From Euglena gracilis (taxonomy: Eukaryota > Euglenida > Euglenophyceae > Euglenales), in NCBI GenBank assembly GCA_039621445.1, contig CP154954.1, positions 63,880,046 through 63,944,045 on the forward strand: a stretch of 64,000 nucleotides of DNA. The letters are read 5' to 3'. Of the stretch, positions 62,450 to 64,000 are shown one piece after another. The notes under the pieces were generated by a model. That model did not search any database, was not told where the DNA came from, and saw only the letters and a program-made list of their open reading frames with translations. A program made the translations under genes and the position numbers. Each line of letters opens with the position of its first letter. Positions within the stretch are counted from its first letter, which is position 1.

Positions 62450-62615
62450 GCACCACCATATTGCCATTACTCTCGCAAGTCCGTGGCCTACACCTCACCA
62501 CGGAGGAAGTGCAGGCGCTGACCTACCGCATCCAGTTCGCCGGGGACGAGGTGGTGAAGGCCAAGGATGGCGCGGGATCCGCCACGCTCTCAATGGCGCT
62601 TGCTGGGGCTCCTCA
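62450..62615 (+). CDS. MDH: Malate dehydrogenase, C-terminal-domain exon
   Basis: Starts after the acceptor CCTCTCAG, completing the Gly codon split with the previous exon: [20 protein letters not shown], then [20 protein letters not shown] and ALAGA. These are the LPLxSQ and [12 protein letters not shown] motifs of mitochondrial/glyoxysomal-type MDH. The family normally has about 85 more residues (ending helices), which are not in the remaining window. The donor is unclear: the match ends at 62,610-62,615 and the next GT is at 62,630. A CA microsatellite begins about 35 bp later. Confidence 0.85.
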
Positions 62616-62648
62616 ACTTCCCACCTGCTGTCTTATGCATCTCAGATG

Positions 62649-63210
<562 letters not shown>

Positions 63211-64000
63211 ATTTTATTTATTTGGCTTTCGTTGTTTTGTGGACTTCAAAATCAAAAAACGGAGGGCTGCAGTTTTTCCAAGATTTCATGCCATCACTTG
63301 AACTTAGGCGGTCGAATTCGCACTTAAGCTTTTTTATTTTTATTTGCGCACTTGCGCAAATTTCCGAATTTTTTGATTCTTCTTTGATTCGGCTGTGAAG
63401 GTCAGGGGGGTTTGAAAACAAGGTGACGAGAGAGTGCAAAAAAATGAGCAAAATTCTGATTTTGGCGGTGTGACCCCTGGGACTTTGGCAAAAAAATGGT
63501 GTTTTTGGGGGTGCGAAAATGGACTCCGTGTGTCGAAACCCCCGGGACCTTGCTGGCCAAAAGGGGAAAAATGACAAAAAAGCGGCAAAGGAACGGGACC
63601 TTTACTGCCCTTGTTTCTTCTTTCGGCTGTGTCCCCGGGTGTGCCTGAGCTGCCCGTGTGTGTCCTGGGTGTTTGCCGGACTGCTTCGCTTGCGACGCCT
63701 TGTGTGGTGTTTTTGGGCTGTTTGTTAAAGCGCGGGGAGGAAGTGCCGGGGGGTGTGGGTGTGGTGTGACCAAGCGGGAAGGAGGGACGCAGTGAGAGGA
63801 AGGCAAGTGTGGGGTGTTGGGCAAGGGAAGCGCAGGGGGGAAGAAATAGGGTAGGGGACGGGTGTCTCTCACCCGGCTTATACCCGGGATCCGCACAACC
63901 AGTTGTGTGGCAAAGAACCCAGTAGAAAAAGCCAAACACTAGAAGGACAAAATTGTGTTTATTTGCGCAAATGCGCGCACCAACATGTTTATTTTTATTT
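63211..64000. other. Unannotated 3' end of window
   Basis: No remaining MDH exon, other gene or known repeat was recognised. Open frames here are short and unlike any family I know. Confidence 0.4.

Overview
The window is nuclear DNA from a eukaryote. A single-copy housekeeping gene, malate dehydrogenase, is split over at least five exons by introns of about 0.3 to 2 kb. The transposons are eukaryotic types: chromodomain-type Ty3/gypsy LTR elements and non-LTR elements with a C-terminal endonuclease. There are degenerate TTAGGG-type arrays and long microsatellites. GC-rich transposon coding sequence beside T-rich, C/G-tract-rich spacer suggests a microalga or other protist. I cannot name the species from the sequence.

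Layout. From 1 to about 17,860 lies an old minus-strand Ty3/gypsy-like element. Read 5'->3' on the minus strand its order is gag, C5-cytosine-methyltransferase-like domain, protease, RT, RNase H, integrase, chromodomain. It is decayed, with several frameshifts and changes at catalytic positions in protease, RT and integrase. Its gag is interrupted by a younger minus-strand LTR element at 7,020-15,220 that has near-identical LTRs of about 693 bp, a 4-bp ACCT target duplication, a primer-binding site and a polypurine tract. The inner element has coiled-coil and gag-like ORFs, zinc knuckles, an adenine-methyltransferase-like (DAM-like) domain, a C5-methyltransferase-like domain and the start of a protease. 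It has no RT, RNase H or integrase, so it looks non-autonomous. Two separate LTR elements in one locus that both encode a cytosine methyltransferase-like domain are the most notable content.

From 18.4 to 33.5 kb there is a short LINE scrap, a 1,121-bp tandem duplication, a 2.4-kb foldback (23,858-26,236) and two minus-strand non-LTR retrotransposons. LINE A (26.8-28.9 kb) is 5'-truncated. LINE B (29.1-33.5 kb) is nearly full length, keeps all RT motifs and carries a 2A-like ribosome-skipping sequence ahead of the RT.

From 33.5 to 56.5 kb I see no certain gene. The region is packed with small inverted-repeat elements bounded by runs of C or G, GC-rich palindromes, opposed minisatellites, and a 6.2-kb inverted-repeat-bounded block (40.2-46.45 kb) holding a 71-bp tandem array and telomere-like arrays.

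From 57.3 to 62.6 kb, on the plus strand, are the central exons of malate dehydrogenase. The NAD-binding exon sits in the loop between two inverted repeat arms of about 450 bp. The 5' and 3' ends of the gene were not found. A CA/CG microsatellite of about 560 bp follows the last exon.
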